A stretch of DNA of 64,000 nucleotides from Bettongia penicillata ogilbyi. Its lineage: Eukaryota; Chordata; Mammalia; Diprotodontia; Potoroidae. This document shows, one piece after another, positions 55,411-64,000 of this stretch. Below the pieces are notes generated by a model that worked only from the letters and a program-made list of their open reading frames with translations, did no database searches and had not been told where the DNA came from. The DNA is taken from NCBI GenBank assembly GCA_023548195.1, contig JAJHZJ010000009.1, positions 2,585,501 to 2,649,500 on the forward strand, read 5' to 3'. The stretch's first letter is position 1; each line of letters begins with the position of its first letter. The translations under genes and the position numbers were made by a program.

Positions 55411-56400
55411 AATGCTCTAATTCTATGAGTTGTAAAGAGTCACTGTAAGATCACCAATTTTCCTTCTGCAGTAGAAATTCCTGTAAGGCATCTGAGTTAC
55501 TAAAAAACAAAACAAATCACAGGAAGCTTATAAATTTAGAGGTAAGAAAATGACAAGATTAAAAAATACAGTATTGTCATTTAATTTGCAGATGGAAGAG
55601 TGACAAGATTTAAAAATAAAAACAAACCTAGGTGAGGACCTGCTTATTTTAGTGAGATCAGGCCAGGGCTCTGACCAGGCCTTTATAAGTCACACAAGGA
55701 GACGCCCTAAGACACAGTCTTGCCATGGATTCTTCAATCCTTGCCTGTGTCTGAGAAAGATAGGTGGAAGTAAAGATTCAAAGGAAAAAGAGGTACAAGT
55801 TACAGAATCTTGGAGCAGGAAAGATAGGTCCTTAAGAGTCTGCCTGGTCTGATTTCCTTCTTTTATCACGAGAAAACAGAGAGGTGATTTGCCTGACGTC
55901 ACTGTCGGTGACGATGATGCCTGACTCCCTTTATGTCACCATGCTGCCACTTAGTATACAGAAGTTAAACGACTTGTTCAGATTGTAAAGGAGCAATCAA
56001 TAACACTTGGTGTCCAGTTGGATTCAATACATTTCTACAAATATTTATTAAAGTCCTGTGTTCAGATGTGCTAGATACTAAGTGGGAAAGCAGATATGTA
56101 ATGGAGCCAGCTAGAATTTTCAGCATCAGCATTTACACTTGAAAATTGGCAATGCTGTAGAACAGGGCTTGACTTACTGTTTTGCTGATTGTCTAGACAT
56201 AAGAAATTGATGGATAAAGTGTTAATGATGCAGATTAAACTTAAAGGATGTCATACATAATTTTTTTTCAGAAAGTCTATCATTTAACTCTCACCAGCTC
56301 ATTGCTAGTGAGAAAATATTGTTCTTCTCCTCAGTAAGCTTAAAATCTAATCGGGGACTGTAGCTTATATACTAATAGTAATAGCCCACATTTAAAACTT
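55410..56400. other. Unassigned with SINE and L2 scraps
   Basis: 55795-55960 resembles an antisense CORE-SINE with an unusual CpG cluster (CTGACGTCACTGTCGGTGAC, a CRE-like TGACGTCA at 55897). 56025-56095 is an antisense L2 tail (AATATTTATTAAAGTCCTGT). No gene seen. Confidence 0.4.
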
Positions 56401-56404
56401 TATA

Positions 56405-56520
56405 GATGGTGAAGTCTTCCAGATGCTTCTCTTTGGAGATGGAATGGGGCTGATTACACAGATCCCCAGAAAATTGCAAAGCCTCCTAAATGAGATCCAT
56501 AATCACTCAAATGAATTCTA
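56405..56520 (+). mobile_element. RTE fragment with mutated RT box
   Basis: The plus strand reads VFQMLLFGDGMGLITQIP, where RTE RT has LLFADDIVLIA, so both the A and a D of the catalytic box are lost. About 38 codons survive. Confidence 0.7.
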
Positions 56521-56576
56521 AGGATCCTGTCAAAGTGACTATTCCGTATCTGCTACAATGGCTTATTCAAGGGTTC

Positions 56577-56770
56577 CAAGGGTGGGGAACCTATGGCCTT
56601 GAAACCATATGTGGCCCTCTAGGTCCTCAAGTACAGACCTTTGACAGATTACAGACCTCACAGAATGAAAACCCTTAAAAAGAATTTACTCTTGGACCCA
56701 GTCAAAATTGCCACACCCAAGGACCTAGAAGACCACACGTGGCCTCAAGGCTGCAGCTTCCCCACCTCTG
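56577..56770. mobile_element. hAT-type MITE, family A, copy 2
   Basis: CAAGGGTGGGGAACCTATGG, ATATGTGGCCCTCTAGGTCC left; CCTAGAAGACCACACGTGGC, TTCCCCACCTCTG right. Same length and layout as the 54.7-kb copy. Right flank GTTTAGAC; the left flank does not match it well. A 125-codon frame running from it (56641-57018) is not accepted as a gene. Confidence 0.85.
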
Positions 56771-56774
56771 GTTT

Positions 56775-57560
56775 AGACAGTCTTTTACCAAAATCACATT
56801 CCAATACCCTCAGGTTGCAGAAGTTCTCAGGGTGGTTAAATAGCAGTCCAAAGGATAAAAGCAAATCAAAACCATGGACAGAAAGGTTAAAAAGGAATCC
56901 GCAAGGAGGGTCCCTGCGGTCTCAAGAGCTCTTCACCAAAGCACTAAAACTTACTGCTCTTGTCCAAAGGGTTCACAGCAGGGTCCAAGGTCAAACCACC
57001 CATGAAGGACAAAGTTAACCCCAACTGCTGCAGGTCTACATTACAACTTCATTGCTTGCAATAGTATTAGTATTGTGGGAGTTCGGAGGGTCACTTCTCA
57101 TCTCCTCAGTTATACCAATATCCTTACATGTAAGAAAAACCAAGTGGATGAAAAATGCCCATTGTCCAGACTACAATATGTAGGTGAGCAATTCATGAAA
57201 CTGGTTCATTAATATGTATGTCTTGGACAGAATGAGCAAATAAGTAAGCATAGAATTGAGTGGAGGAGGGAGGCTAGGTTTCACTTGAGAATGCTTTTTA
57301 TTATAAAAAACAAATTTTCTTTGTGAAACAAAGGTCTATCTTTTTTAGTACCAATATTTTCTTAATAATGGGTGCAAAGTATGAAATATTATTGCATTTG
57401 AAGAACTAAAGGTGTAGGAGAGATGAATGATAGGCATGAATGGGCTACAGTCCATTAGTTATTAAGCATTGCACAGGAGGGCAAGGGTAAAGAATAAATA
57501 TTCATGGGATCCTAGACTTGGAAGGACCATAGATCACATGTAGTCCAACCCCCTTGTTTT
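56775..57560. other. Unassigned, no gene seen
   Basis: No repeat recognised. 57500-57560 has an antisense CORE-SINE end (GGATCCTAGACTTGGAAGGA). Confidence 0.35.
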
Positions 57561-57574
57561 GTTTTATGGTAAGA

Positions 57575-57765
57575 AAAGGAGACAGGCTAGTCATGTGGTG
57601 AGTGCAAGTTATGTTCTTCAATGATGTGCATACAATGCCAAGAGATTGCCAGCATATTGAGAATATGCCTTATGACTGATTTATGGGAGGACATAGGCAA
57701 GAGTCACATAGGATGGGAAGGTATAAATGAGTACCTTCTGAACCATTGGAGGGTATGCTTACATC
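57575..57765 (+). mobile_element. RTE C-terminal scrap, possible
   Basis: GGCTAGTCATGTGGTGAGTG, GGGAGGACATAGGCAAGAGT follow the RTE C-terminus (compare TTTTGGGAGGACATGGGATA at 6184). Short, so only suggestive. Confidence 0.45.
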
Positions 57766-57769
57766 AATG

Positions 57770-57895
57770 AGCTTATAGGATAATAAATTTAGAGCTTAGA
57801 GGACATCTGATCCAACCCTCTCATTTTATAGATGAGGAGTCTGACCCCCAGACAAGAAAAGTGATTTGTTTAGAGTTAAATTATTCCTAAGTGTC
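57770..57895 (-). mobile_element. CORE-SINE fragment, antisense
   Basis: TAGGATAATAAATTTAGAGC, ATCTGATCCAACCCTCTCAT, TTTTATAGATGAGGAGTCTG. Ends just before the 7SL copy. Confidence 0.65.
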
Positions 57896-57901
57896 TAATG
57901 T

Positions 57902-58210
57902 TGGGTATGGCATCACTCACCTATAATCTTGGCTGCCAGTTTTGTCCTGGCAAGTCTCTTGAGTTCAACCATTCTAAGAGGCAGCTGGTTTTGTCAACTC
58001 AGTGTCTGCACTAAGTTCAACATTAATAAGGGGAAGCCCGGAGAGGGTGGGCCTTCGATTGCTTAAGGAACTGAAAACTGGTCCAGGTTAGTAAAGAATC
58101 AGGTCAAAGCTTCTGTGTCAGTCAGGATGGCACTGGGACATGAGCTGATGAAGTGTCCCTGAACTTTCAACCTAGGCAAGATACAGAGAACCAGTCTCAA
58201 TTTTAAAAAA
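57902..58210 (+). pseudogene. 7SL RNA retrocopy, near full length
   Basis: Order of 7SL RNA kept throughout: 5' Alu domain (TATGGCATCACTCACCTATA, TCTTGAGTTCAACCATTCTA), the diagnostic S-domain run GTGTCTGCACTAAGTTCAAC (58002-58021), GGGAAGCCCGGAGAGGGTGG, TTGCTTAAGGAACTGAAAAC, GAATCAGGTCAAAGCTTCTG, GCACTGGGACATGAGC and the 3' end CCTAGGCAAGATACAGAGAA, CCAGTCTCAATTTT with an A-rich tail. Sense strand, no intact promoter; processed pseudogene. Confidence 0.8.
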
Positions 58211-58262
58211 AATTATCAGATGTGGTTTGAATATATCTTCTTGACACCAAGTCTTTTACCAT

Positions 58263-58272
58263 TGTGTGTATG

Positions 58273-58318
<46 letters not shown>

Positions 58319-58325
58319 TATAGTA
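58263..58325. repeat. (TA)n microsatellite
   Basis: GTGTATG then about 20 TA units. It feeds into a 122-codon plus frame (58327-58695) whose product is lysine/isoleucine-rich with no domain; not accepted. Confidence 0.95.
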
Positions 58326-58329
58326 TGTG

Positions 58330-59150
58330 TTTATGTACATATATACTTCTAATCATAGATCCATCAAAGTAATTATTATACAAATAATTATGATATATGA
58401 TATATGCATAAGATATGAGAATAAAAAAAAGATTTTTTGTGTGTGGTATATGCTATACCACATAAAGCAACTATACCAGAACATAAGCGACAAAAGGCTA
58501 TATCAGTGTGATATTACTCCACAAGATGCTCAAACCCTTATCTATCAGACAAAGAAGTTTGGGATGATGGAGGAAGAGGGAATTCTGCCCTTTGATCCTT
58601 TCTGGGAATTAGAGAGGAAGGAGCAGCAGTCACCTAAGGACCTGGACACACAGCCCAGCAGAGATCTAGGTCACATGACTTTGGAAAGTGTTTAGGTGCT
58701 TAATAAATGTTTACTGATTATTTGCTGATTATTAATCCACAGTAGACTTGATGACAGAATGGGTTATTAAACAAATAGTGGCATTCAGAGCAGGGGCTAG
58801 GCAGGTCTTCCCTTTCCTCTACTTGACCTCCTTTCCTTTGTCCTTACCAAGATCCAGTTCTGGTCCTTCACATGGCGCCACAAAATGAATTGATAACCAT
58901 TTGCCCAACTGTGTGGAGGGTTATCAGAATAGAATATAGAGAGCTCTTTCAACAAATCTATTCAATTAAATATTTTCTGATCAACAAATATCTTTTGAGT
59001 TCCTTCTATGTGTTAGATATGAATTCCTCAATAAGTTTACAATATGATGAGGTTGCATTAATCAATAAATAATTACTGAGAGTCTATCACCTGCCAATGA
59101 GTATGCTATAACTCTGTGACCTACTTGCTAGCCTAGTGAATCTGGGAAAA
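58330..59150. other. Unassigned with an L2 tail
   Basis: 58955-59065 is an antisense L2-type end (CTTCTATGTGTTAGATATGA). 58690-58735 ends like a LINE/SINE tail (GCTTAATAAATGTTTACTG). No gene seen. Confidence 0.35.
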
Positions 59151-59154
59151 TTGT

Positions 59155-59205
59155 AACTATTGTTTGTCCTTTGTTCTTGAAGAGGACCATGACAAATTAC
59201 ATCAT
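59155..59205 (-). mobile_element. Tail scrap of the long-body SINE or its LINE, antisense
   Basis: TTGTTTGTCCTTTGTTCTTG then AAGAGGACCATGACAAATTA. Read on the minus strand this is the shared 3' tail (compare the 18.65-kb SINE and the LINE end at 61.3 kb). Confidence 0.6.
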
Positions 59206-59209
59206 TTCT

Positions 59210-60235
59210 CCATGCCTCAGTTTCCCCACCTGTGAAGTGAGAGGAATAATGGTTGTGCAAAATGGTTCAAAGACTGGCGGGCTTGTTGCTAGTCACATAT
59301 TCATAATAAAGGCAGAAATGTGGAACACAAACTGAGGTAAAGACTTGTGCAATTTGTCTTACTTTTTCTTCTTTCATTTCACTTTTTATGGAAGATAAAA
59401 TGGTCTTGAGAGGATGGTGAAAACATCAGGGTCTGAGACTTACACAGATCTTGGGAAATTTCTTTGATAACCTCTCCCAATCTAAAAAAAGAATTCAAGG
59501 ATAAAAGATCCTTATAAGGGATTGCATTACAAGTAAATTCCAATCCTAAATCACAAAGTTGTCTGGACAATGTGTTTCAGTTGCAAACACAGTAATTTCA
59601 AAAGTAGATTTAATACTTGTGGGCCATGCTTAACTCAGCAAAAGACTCCATCCAAAGTCAAAAATTAGAAGCCTCAAGAAGCTCCACAACCATGTGTTCA
59701 TGGAACAAGACTTAGCTATTGGTCATAAGACCAATGAGACCTCACTACCTGACAGAAACTGAGTGCCTGCCAGGATCAGGCATGTGTGATGAAACGCCAG
59801 CAGGCTCTAGCAGCATTGAAGGTGTGAGTGAGGATTTGGTAGTTATGGTTTCTGAGTGAGCATGGACCCATACAGCACCTTGAACCTCTGGATGACTTCA
59901 GGTATTATATTCTTTCTCTGGCACTTTCACTTCATTCCCCTTCCAATTCTCTTTCCCCACCCTCCTCCAAGTCACAGCTTTATAGACTTGAGTGGAAAAG
60001 GATCTCAGAAGGTGTCTAATCTAACTCCCTCATTTTCTGGGGGTCCTGCATAGGACACTAGCATGTCCTTGCAGTTACCTTGTGGAGTCTCATCCAAGAT
60101 TTCCCTTCGGACATTTTAGTACTGCATGTATCACCTGAAGAAACATCATCTTTCCACCTCAATCCTCTGCTCCAAATTTCTGTCTCTGTTATTTATGTGT
60201 GACTATGTTATTTATGTGCTTGCTCCCATGCTTTT
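59210..60235. other. Unassigned, no gene seen
   Basis: 59990-60045 is a CORE-SINE end (AAAGGATCTCAGAAGGTGTC). Short frames (59379-59570, 59856-60053) have no domains. Confidence 0.35.
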
Positions 60236-60239
60236 TAGC

Positions 60240-61335
60240 ATGATATTTTCAGCCATGTTTTCAAATATTTTCAATGGTCAGCTACTGCACTGATGGTAAA
60301 TTCTTCAACTTGAAAAGACTACAAGCCAAGACCAAAACAGAGGGAGTGTTGGTGCATGATTTTCTGTTTGCAGATGATCGTGCACTCAGTGCAGCCTCTG
60401 AAGCTGAGATGCAACAAACTCTCTGCTGCTTGTGCTAATTTTGACCTGAAGATTAACACCAAGAAAACACAGGTGCTCCATCTGCCATCACCACACCATC
60501 CACACATGGAACCATCAGGTACAGCAAATGGAGGTTTGAATGCTATGAATAAGTTCATTTACCTTGGAAGTGTACTTTCCAGGGATGTACAAATTGATAA
60601 TGAGGTTGACCCATGCATTGCCAGAGTTAGCTCAGTGTTTGGGAGGCTCCAAAGGAAAATATGGGAGAAAAGAGGTATTAGATTGACTAACAAACTGAAG
60701 GTCTACAGAGCTGTTGTGATAACCTCATTGTTGCATGCCTGGGAAACATGGACAGTCTGCCAGTGTCATGCCGGGAAACTGAATCGCTTCCATTTGAACT
60801 GTCTTAGGAAGATTCTGAAGATCACCTGGCAGGATAAGGTACCAGACAATGAGGTTCTTATTTGAACTAAACTGCCAAGCACTCTTCAGAGAGAGCAACT
60901 CTGATGGGCTGGCCATGTTGTTCGAAGCAAAATGTCCTCTTGCCAAAAAGACTATTTTATGGAGAACTCACATGGGGCAGACACTCACATTGTGGTCAGG
61001 AGAAGCAATACAGGGAAAATCTCGAGATTTCTCTCAAGAACTTTGGAACTGATTATGTGACATGAGAGATACTGGCACAGACTGCTCAGCATGGTGTGCC
61101 CACGCCACAGAAAGTGCTGTGCTCTATGAACAAAGCAGAATTGAAACAGCTCAAAGGAAACGCAGGATGCACAAATGCGGAGTATCCACTCAAGTGCTCA
61201 TACAGACTACTGTGCCCAATCTGTGGTAGAGCATTCCAATCTCGTATTGGAGCGATCGATCAGTCGGACACATTGACTTTATCCTACTGATGTCATTTGG
61301 TTCTTTTTGAGAATAAAGAACAACAACCAACAAAA
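60240..61335 (+). mobile_element. LINE RT C-terminal part and 3' tail, frameshifted
   Basis: Plus-strand remains in order: YYTDGK (near 60280), the intact catalytic box FLFADDRALSAASEAE (FADD codons 60367-60378), frameshift, then INTKKTQVLHLP, NKFIYLGSVLSRDVQIDNEV, GIRLTNKLKVYRAVV, ETWTV, CLRKILKITWQDKVPD (to 60860); two more frameshifts; and a C-terminal CPIC zinc-knuckle-like motif (61213-61224). The 3' end is GTCATTTGGTTCTTTTTGAG and AATAAAGAACAACAACC. The clade is near RTE-X/Dong-type LINEs but I cannot fix it. It differs from the RTE copies elsewhere in the window. The 169-codon frame 60356-60865 is part of this fossil. Confidence 0.8.
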
Positions 61336-61369
61336 GTGTGACTAACAACAGTCTTCCCAGAATTTGATC

Positions 61370-61650
61370 TGTCCTAACTCCAGACAGAATTACTTTATAC
61401 TTACTAGTTTTATGACTAAATGTAAATTACTTTATCGGTCACGATTTCTTCATCTGTAAAACAAGGATGATAAAACATACTTACTGGGTGTATCTAGACA
61501 TTGTTTTGAGACCACATGACTTCTGTTGATGAGGATTTTGTTCAAGCATTGATGATGACCCTTAATAAGGTAAAAATTGCTTTCCTTGGGTTAGTCCATT
61601 GATACCACCGTGAGAATGATTAATTGATTCAAAGCCAATTCACCGGGTTA
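61370..61650. other. SINE scrap and unassigned sequence
   Basis: 61385-61490 is a broken sense MIR-type core (TTACTAGTTTTATGACTAAA, TTCTTCATCTGTAAAACAAG). The rest is unassigned. Confidence 0.45.
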
Positions 61651-62099
61651 AACCCTTGGGCTAAACTCTTATGTTTGGCCTTTAAAGCAAAGAGCAAAGC
61701 TATAAGACAGATACACAGAACTAAAGCTGGGAGGTCTGATAGAGATAGCCTAGTCAGATACACATGGACTTGGTTTATTGGAAGGAAGCCTGAATAGCCA
61801 CATGTCCCCTCCAGAGAACCATGTGGCTCAGGAAAACATGTGCTTCAGGGTAACATATGGTCCCAGGAATGACCACAGACAGAGGCAGCATTGGGATTTT
61901 GAGAGGTTCCCAAACTAAGTCATAAACTATAGGACAAAGCTGGGAGCACTAGCAAATAGACAATCTGAGAATCATAGAGATCTTGAGCCAAGTTTCTTAG
62001 ACGTAGGTTGATCCAAAATCCATAAATAACAAAGCACCATGGCATGAAGGAGAAAACCCACACTTCAGTCCTCATCGGTAATTGAGTTATATGGACTGA

Positions 62100-62640
62100 G
62101 CAAGTCTTGAGGGAAAGGGGGAGAGTTTCCATTGATCTGGATGCTTTCACATTATAAAGGGGCCCTTCCAAGCCTGATACTAGAAATGCATGAGGCTCAC
62201 CGGAAGATTGGGTTACTTGACTCTCTAGCATCACCGAATTCTTTTTCTCTTGGGAATCTCCACCCAGGGTATTACTATCATTCCAGAAGATAGAAAAGGT
62301 CCCTGTGGAAATGGGGTTTGCCCTAGACAGATAAAGCATTGTTTTAATTCAAGTGTAAATCCTTTGTAATTTTTTCTTGAGTTAAATAAAATGTGTCCTA
62401 TATGCGGTATTAACATGCTTGCATAAGGGCCTGTTTCCTTGGCTCTGGGAGACTATACACAATGCAAATTCTGATGTCCCCAAGGAAAACCCTCAGTGGA
62501 GGTGCAAGTCAAAAAGGGTACTTAATGAGATGACCCCAAGAGAAAATCCAGTCCTTGTAAATTCAAAGCGTTATTTCCAGGTCATGGGCTCGTACCACCA
62601 GTCTCAAAGAATGTTGTAAGGAAAATGTTTTATAAACCAA
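62100..62640 (+). mobile_element. LTR-like segment, candidate, second copy
   Basis: Matches 47580-47730 by eye around TTGAGTTAAATAAAATG (AATAAA about 62386), GCTTGCATAAGG and GACTATACACAATGC. Upstream 61690-62340 is unassigned but includes a 139-codon minus frame (61920-62339) without a known domain. An old LTR is the simplest reading; family unknown. Confidence 0.4.
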
Positions 62641-62644
62641 AAAA

Positions 62645-63280
62645 GGGATGTATAAATGCATGTCATTATAAATGATATGGGACTTGAGCTGCTCCTGAAA
62701 AGAAGGGTCTATCTATTAGAATAATATTCTAGAAGGCAATAAGAGCAAAGGTCTTACCTTAATTTGGAATTTCCTCCAGTGCCTAGCTCAGAGCTCTACT
62801 GCCAGGAGATACTTAAATGTTTTCTGTTTCTTACAGCATTTATATTTGTAAGAACACATTCAAGGAGGTAGGAACAAACAATTCATAGGAAAATGGGGTT
62901 GGGGAAGGGAATGAAGAGACTCTGGCCTAGCTCAAGCAGAAGAGATACTTAACTACTTTCCTGTATTTATATTTTATGCAAATACATGTATATTTTTATT
63001 GCCTAGACAAGGGGATAAGGATGAAGAGAGAGGTTAGAGGGGCAGGGGGATGAAGAAACCCATTCATCTAGATCAGAAAGTGCATCCTGGAATAAGGGCA
63101 AGTAAGAGATGGACTGGTTATTCTGAAAGGGATGTTTGAGGATGCTGGGTAACAATTAATCTAGCCCCTCCCAACTCCTGCCAAGCGAAGGCCAGGAAAT
63201 GCCTCTCTCCTTTCTTTGAACAGGCTTGGGGCAATAGGTGTGGGATGTCAGATATGGCAGCTGTGGATGTTTTCTCTTTG
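62645..63280. other. Mostly unassigned, L2 tail scrap
   Basis: 62755-62825 resembles a sense L2 end (TCCAGTGCCTAGCTCAG). The rest holds no repeat I can name. Confidence 0.4.
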
Positions 63281-64000
63281 TTACAAAGGTGAGCTCACTC
63301 AGAGGGTGAGGGGTTTATCCTCAGATGTCTGTGATGCCAAAATCTAAATGTATCCATGAAACTTATTAGGAGGGGGCAGGGATGACGGATTCCCTCCTAC
63401 CTCCAATTAAGGTAGGTCCCCTGCCTCCCTCCCCTGTACCTCGTCACCCCCGCAATCTGCTCCGGTAGCCTACAGATCAGACACCCCCACCCCTCCAACC
63501 CCAGCCCCTCTGCCTGATAGGAGACTTCTCCCCTTGGTACAGAGCTGCTGGGGTTGCTGCCGCTCCAGATGGTCTTTTCCATTCTCCTGCAAACAGAATC
63601 ATTTGTGCCCAATGAGTCCTTGGTTTTGATTAGTTAAGTAAGCGAAAGAATCAACAGCTTCTGGGTGTTGCCCTAAATGTCTCCTCTCTCGCTGGGTATT
63701 TTTAGTCGCATTTAATTTGGCAGCCGGCTTAGCACTTTTGATTTCGGTATGATTAGTTAGAGCCGTGTGTGGGTTTTTTTTTCACCCGTCTCCCCCAAGG
63801 GGACTGGGTGTTGTTTTGACTTTTATGTGCTACAATAAAAACTTTCATTGTAGCAAAATGTTTGCTCGTCAAAATTAGCTTGGTTAATTCCAAAGAATTG
63901 TTTCATCTTGGCTCCACAGTCATCGGGAGGCTTTTTGACAAGACGAATTGGCCACCAGCCAGCTACCTCCCAGCCAATTCCTCTGTAGTCCTGATCCCCC
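63280..64000. promoter_or_regulatory. Repeat-free, CpG-richer block at the window end
   Basis: In contrast to the rest of the window, CpG is frequent here (GACGGATT, CTCGTCACCCCCGC, CTCCGGTAG, TGCCGCTCC, AGTCGC, GCCGGC, TTTCGG, GCCGTG, CACCCGTC, CTCGTC, CATCGGG, AGACGAATTGG). No repeat signature occurs over the last 400 bp. Homeodomain-like cores (TTGATTAGTTAAG, CATTTAATTTGG, ATGATTAGTTAG, AGCTTGGTTAATTCC) and an inverted SOX-like pair (63828-63855) cluster. This suggests a conserved developmental enhancer or the edge of a promoter region; which, and for what gene, cannot be told here. A 71-codon minus frame (63397-63612) is unsupported. Confidence 0.45.

Noticed and set aside
56641..57018. 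125-codon plus frame
   Set aside because: Its start lies in a MITE terminal repeat and the product is a basic low-information sequence without a domain.
60356..60865. 169-codon frame, the longest in the window, as a host gene
   Set aside because: Its wording is that of a LINE reverse transcriptase C-terminal part, and the FADD box lies upstream in another frame.
62815..62860. Micro-exon between TTTCTGTTTCTTACAG and GTAAGA
   Set aside because: The 'exon' would be about 11 nt, with no coding context on either side; splice-like motifs this good occur by chance.
1..64000. CRISPR arrays, operons, bacterial defence or phage systems
   Set aside because: No spaced direct repeats, no bacterial gene density or ribosome-binding sites; the DNA is vertebrate repeat-rich.

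Overview
The window looks like marsupial (metatherian) nuclear DNA. It is AT-rich and CpG-poor. It is filled with a repeat community typical of marsupials: tRNA-derived SINEs whose 3' tail resembles RTE/Bov-B (MAR1-like), a second tRNA SINE type with a long unique body, CORE-SINEs (MIR/THER type), L2, CR1/L3-like LINEs, marsupial L1 and half-L1 (HAL1) elements, RTE LINEs and several hAT-type MITEs. I cannot tell opossum from Australian lineages by eye. No bacterial features, operons or functional RNA genes are present, and I recognise no exon of a host protein-coding gene. The window reads as intergenic or deep intronic, a gene-poor stretch. Repeat assignments come from remembered family consensus patterns, not from a search, and all edges are approximate unless a target-site duplication (TSD) is quoted.

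Layout. 0.2-6.3 kb: a CR1 copy split by a SINE, an antisense 7SL-derived retrocopy, and a decayed RTE copy interrupted by two SINEs. 6.3-13.3 kb: SINEs, an antisense L1/HAL1 tail, a 21-bp perfect palindrome, a repeat-free AT-rich block (8.64-9.0 kb), L2 and L1 tails and simple repeats. 13.3-15.6 kb: an antisense RTE LINE still showing endonuclease and reverse-transcriptase segments. 15.6-31 kb: L2, SINEs, an antisense CR1 split by an L2 tail, an L1 3' end and MITEs. 31.5-34 kb: two copies of one MITE family, one holding a ~300-bp microsatellite and the other a 7SL retrocopy, with a repeat-free block carrying a perfect cAMP-response element between them. 36-46.7 kb: L1, CR1 and RTE copies interrupting one another. 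47.9-53.3 kb: a three-level nest, in which a CR1 LINE was split by a HAL1 element (12-bp TSD) that was itself split by a second HAL1 in the opposite orientation (8-bp TSD). 53.3-58.3 kb: MITEs, a hAT transposon remnant with a transposase C-terminal segment, and a third 7SL retrocopy. 60.2-61.3 kb: a frameshifted LINE RT fragment whose 3' tail resembles that of the long-body SINE. 63.3-64.0 kb: the only GC- and CpG-richer, repeat-free block, probably a conserved regulatory element that continues past the window.

Nothing here works as an operon or pathway. The biology is the layering of transposons in time, the LINE/SINE tail relationship, and a few unmasked islands that may be regulatory. No complete, intact mobile-element gene was found.
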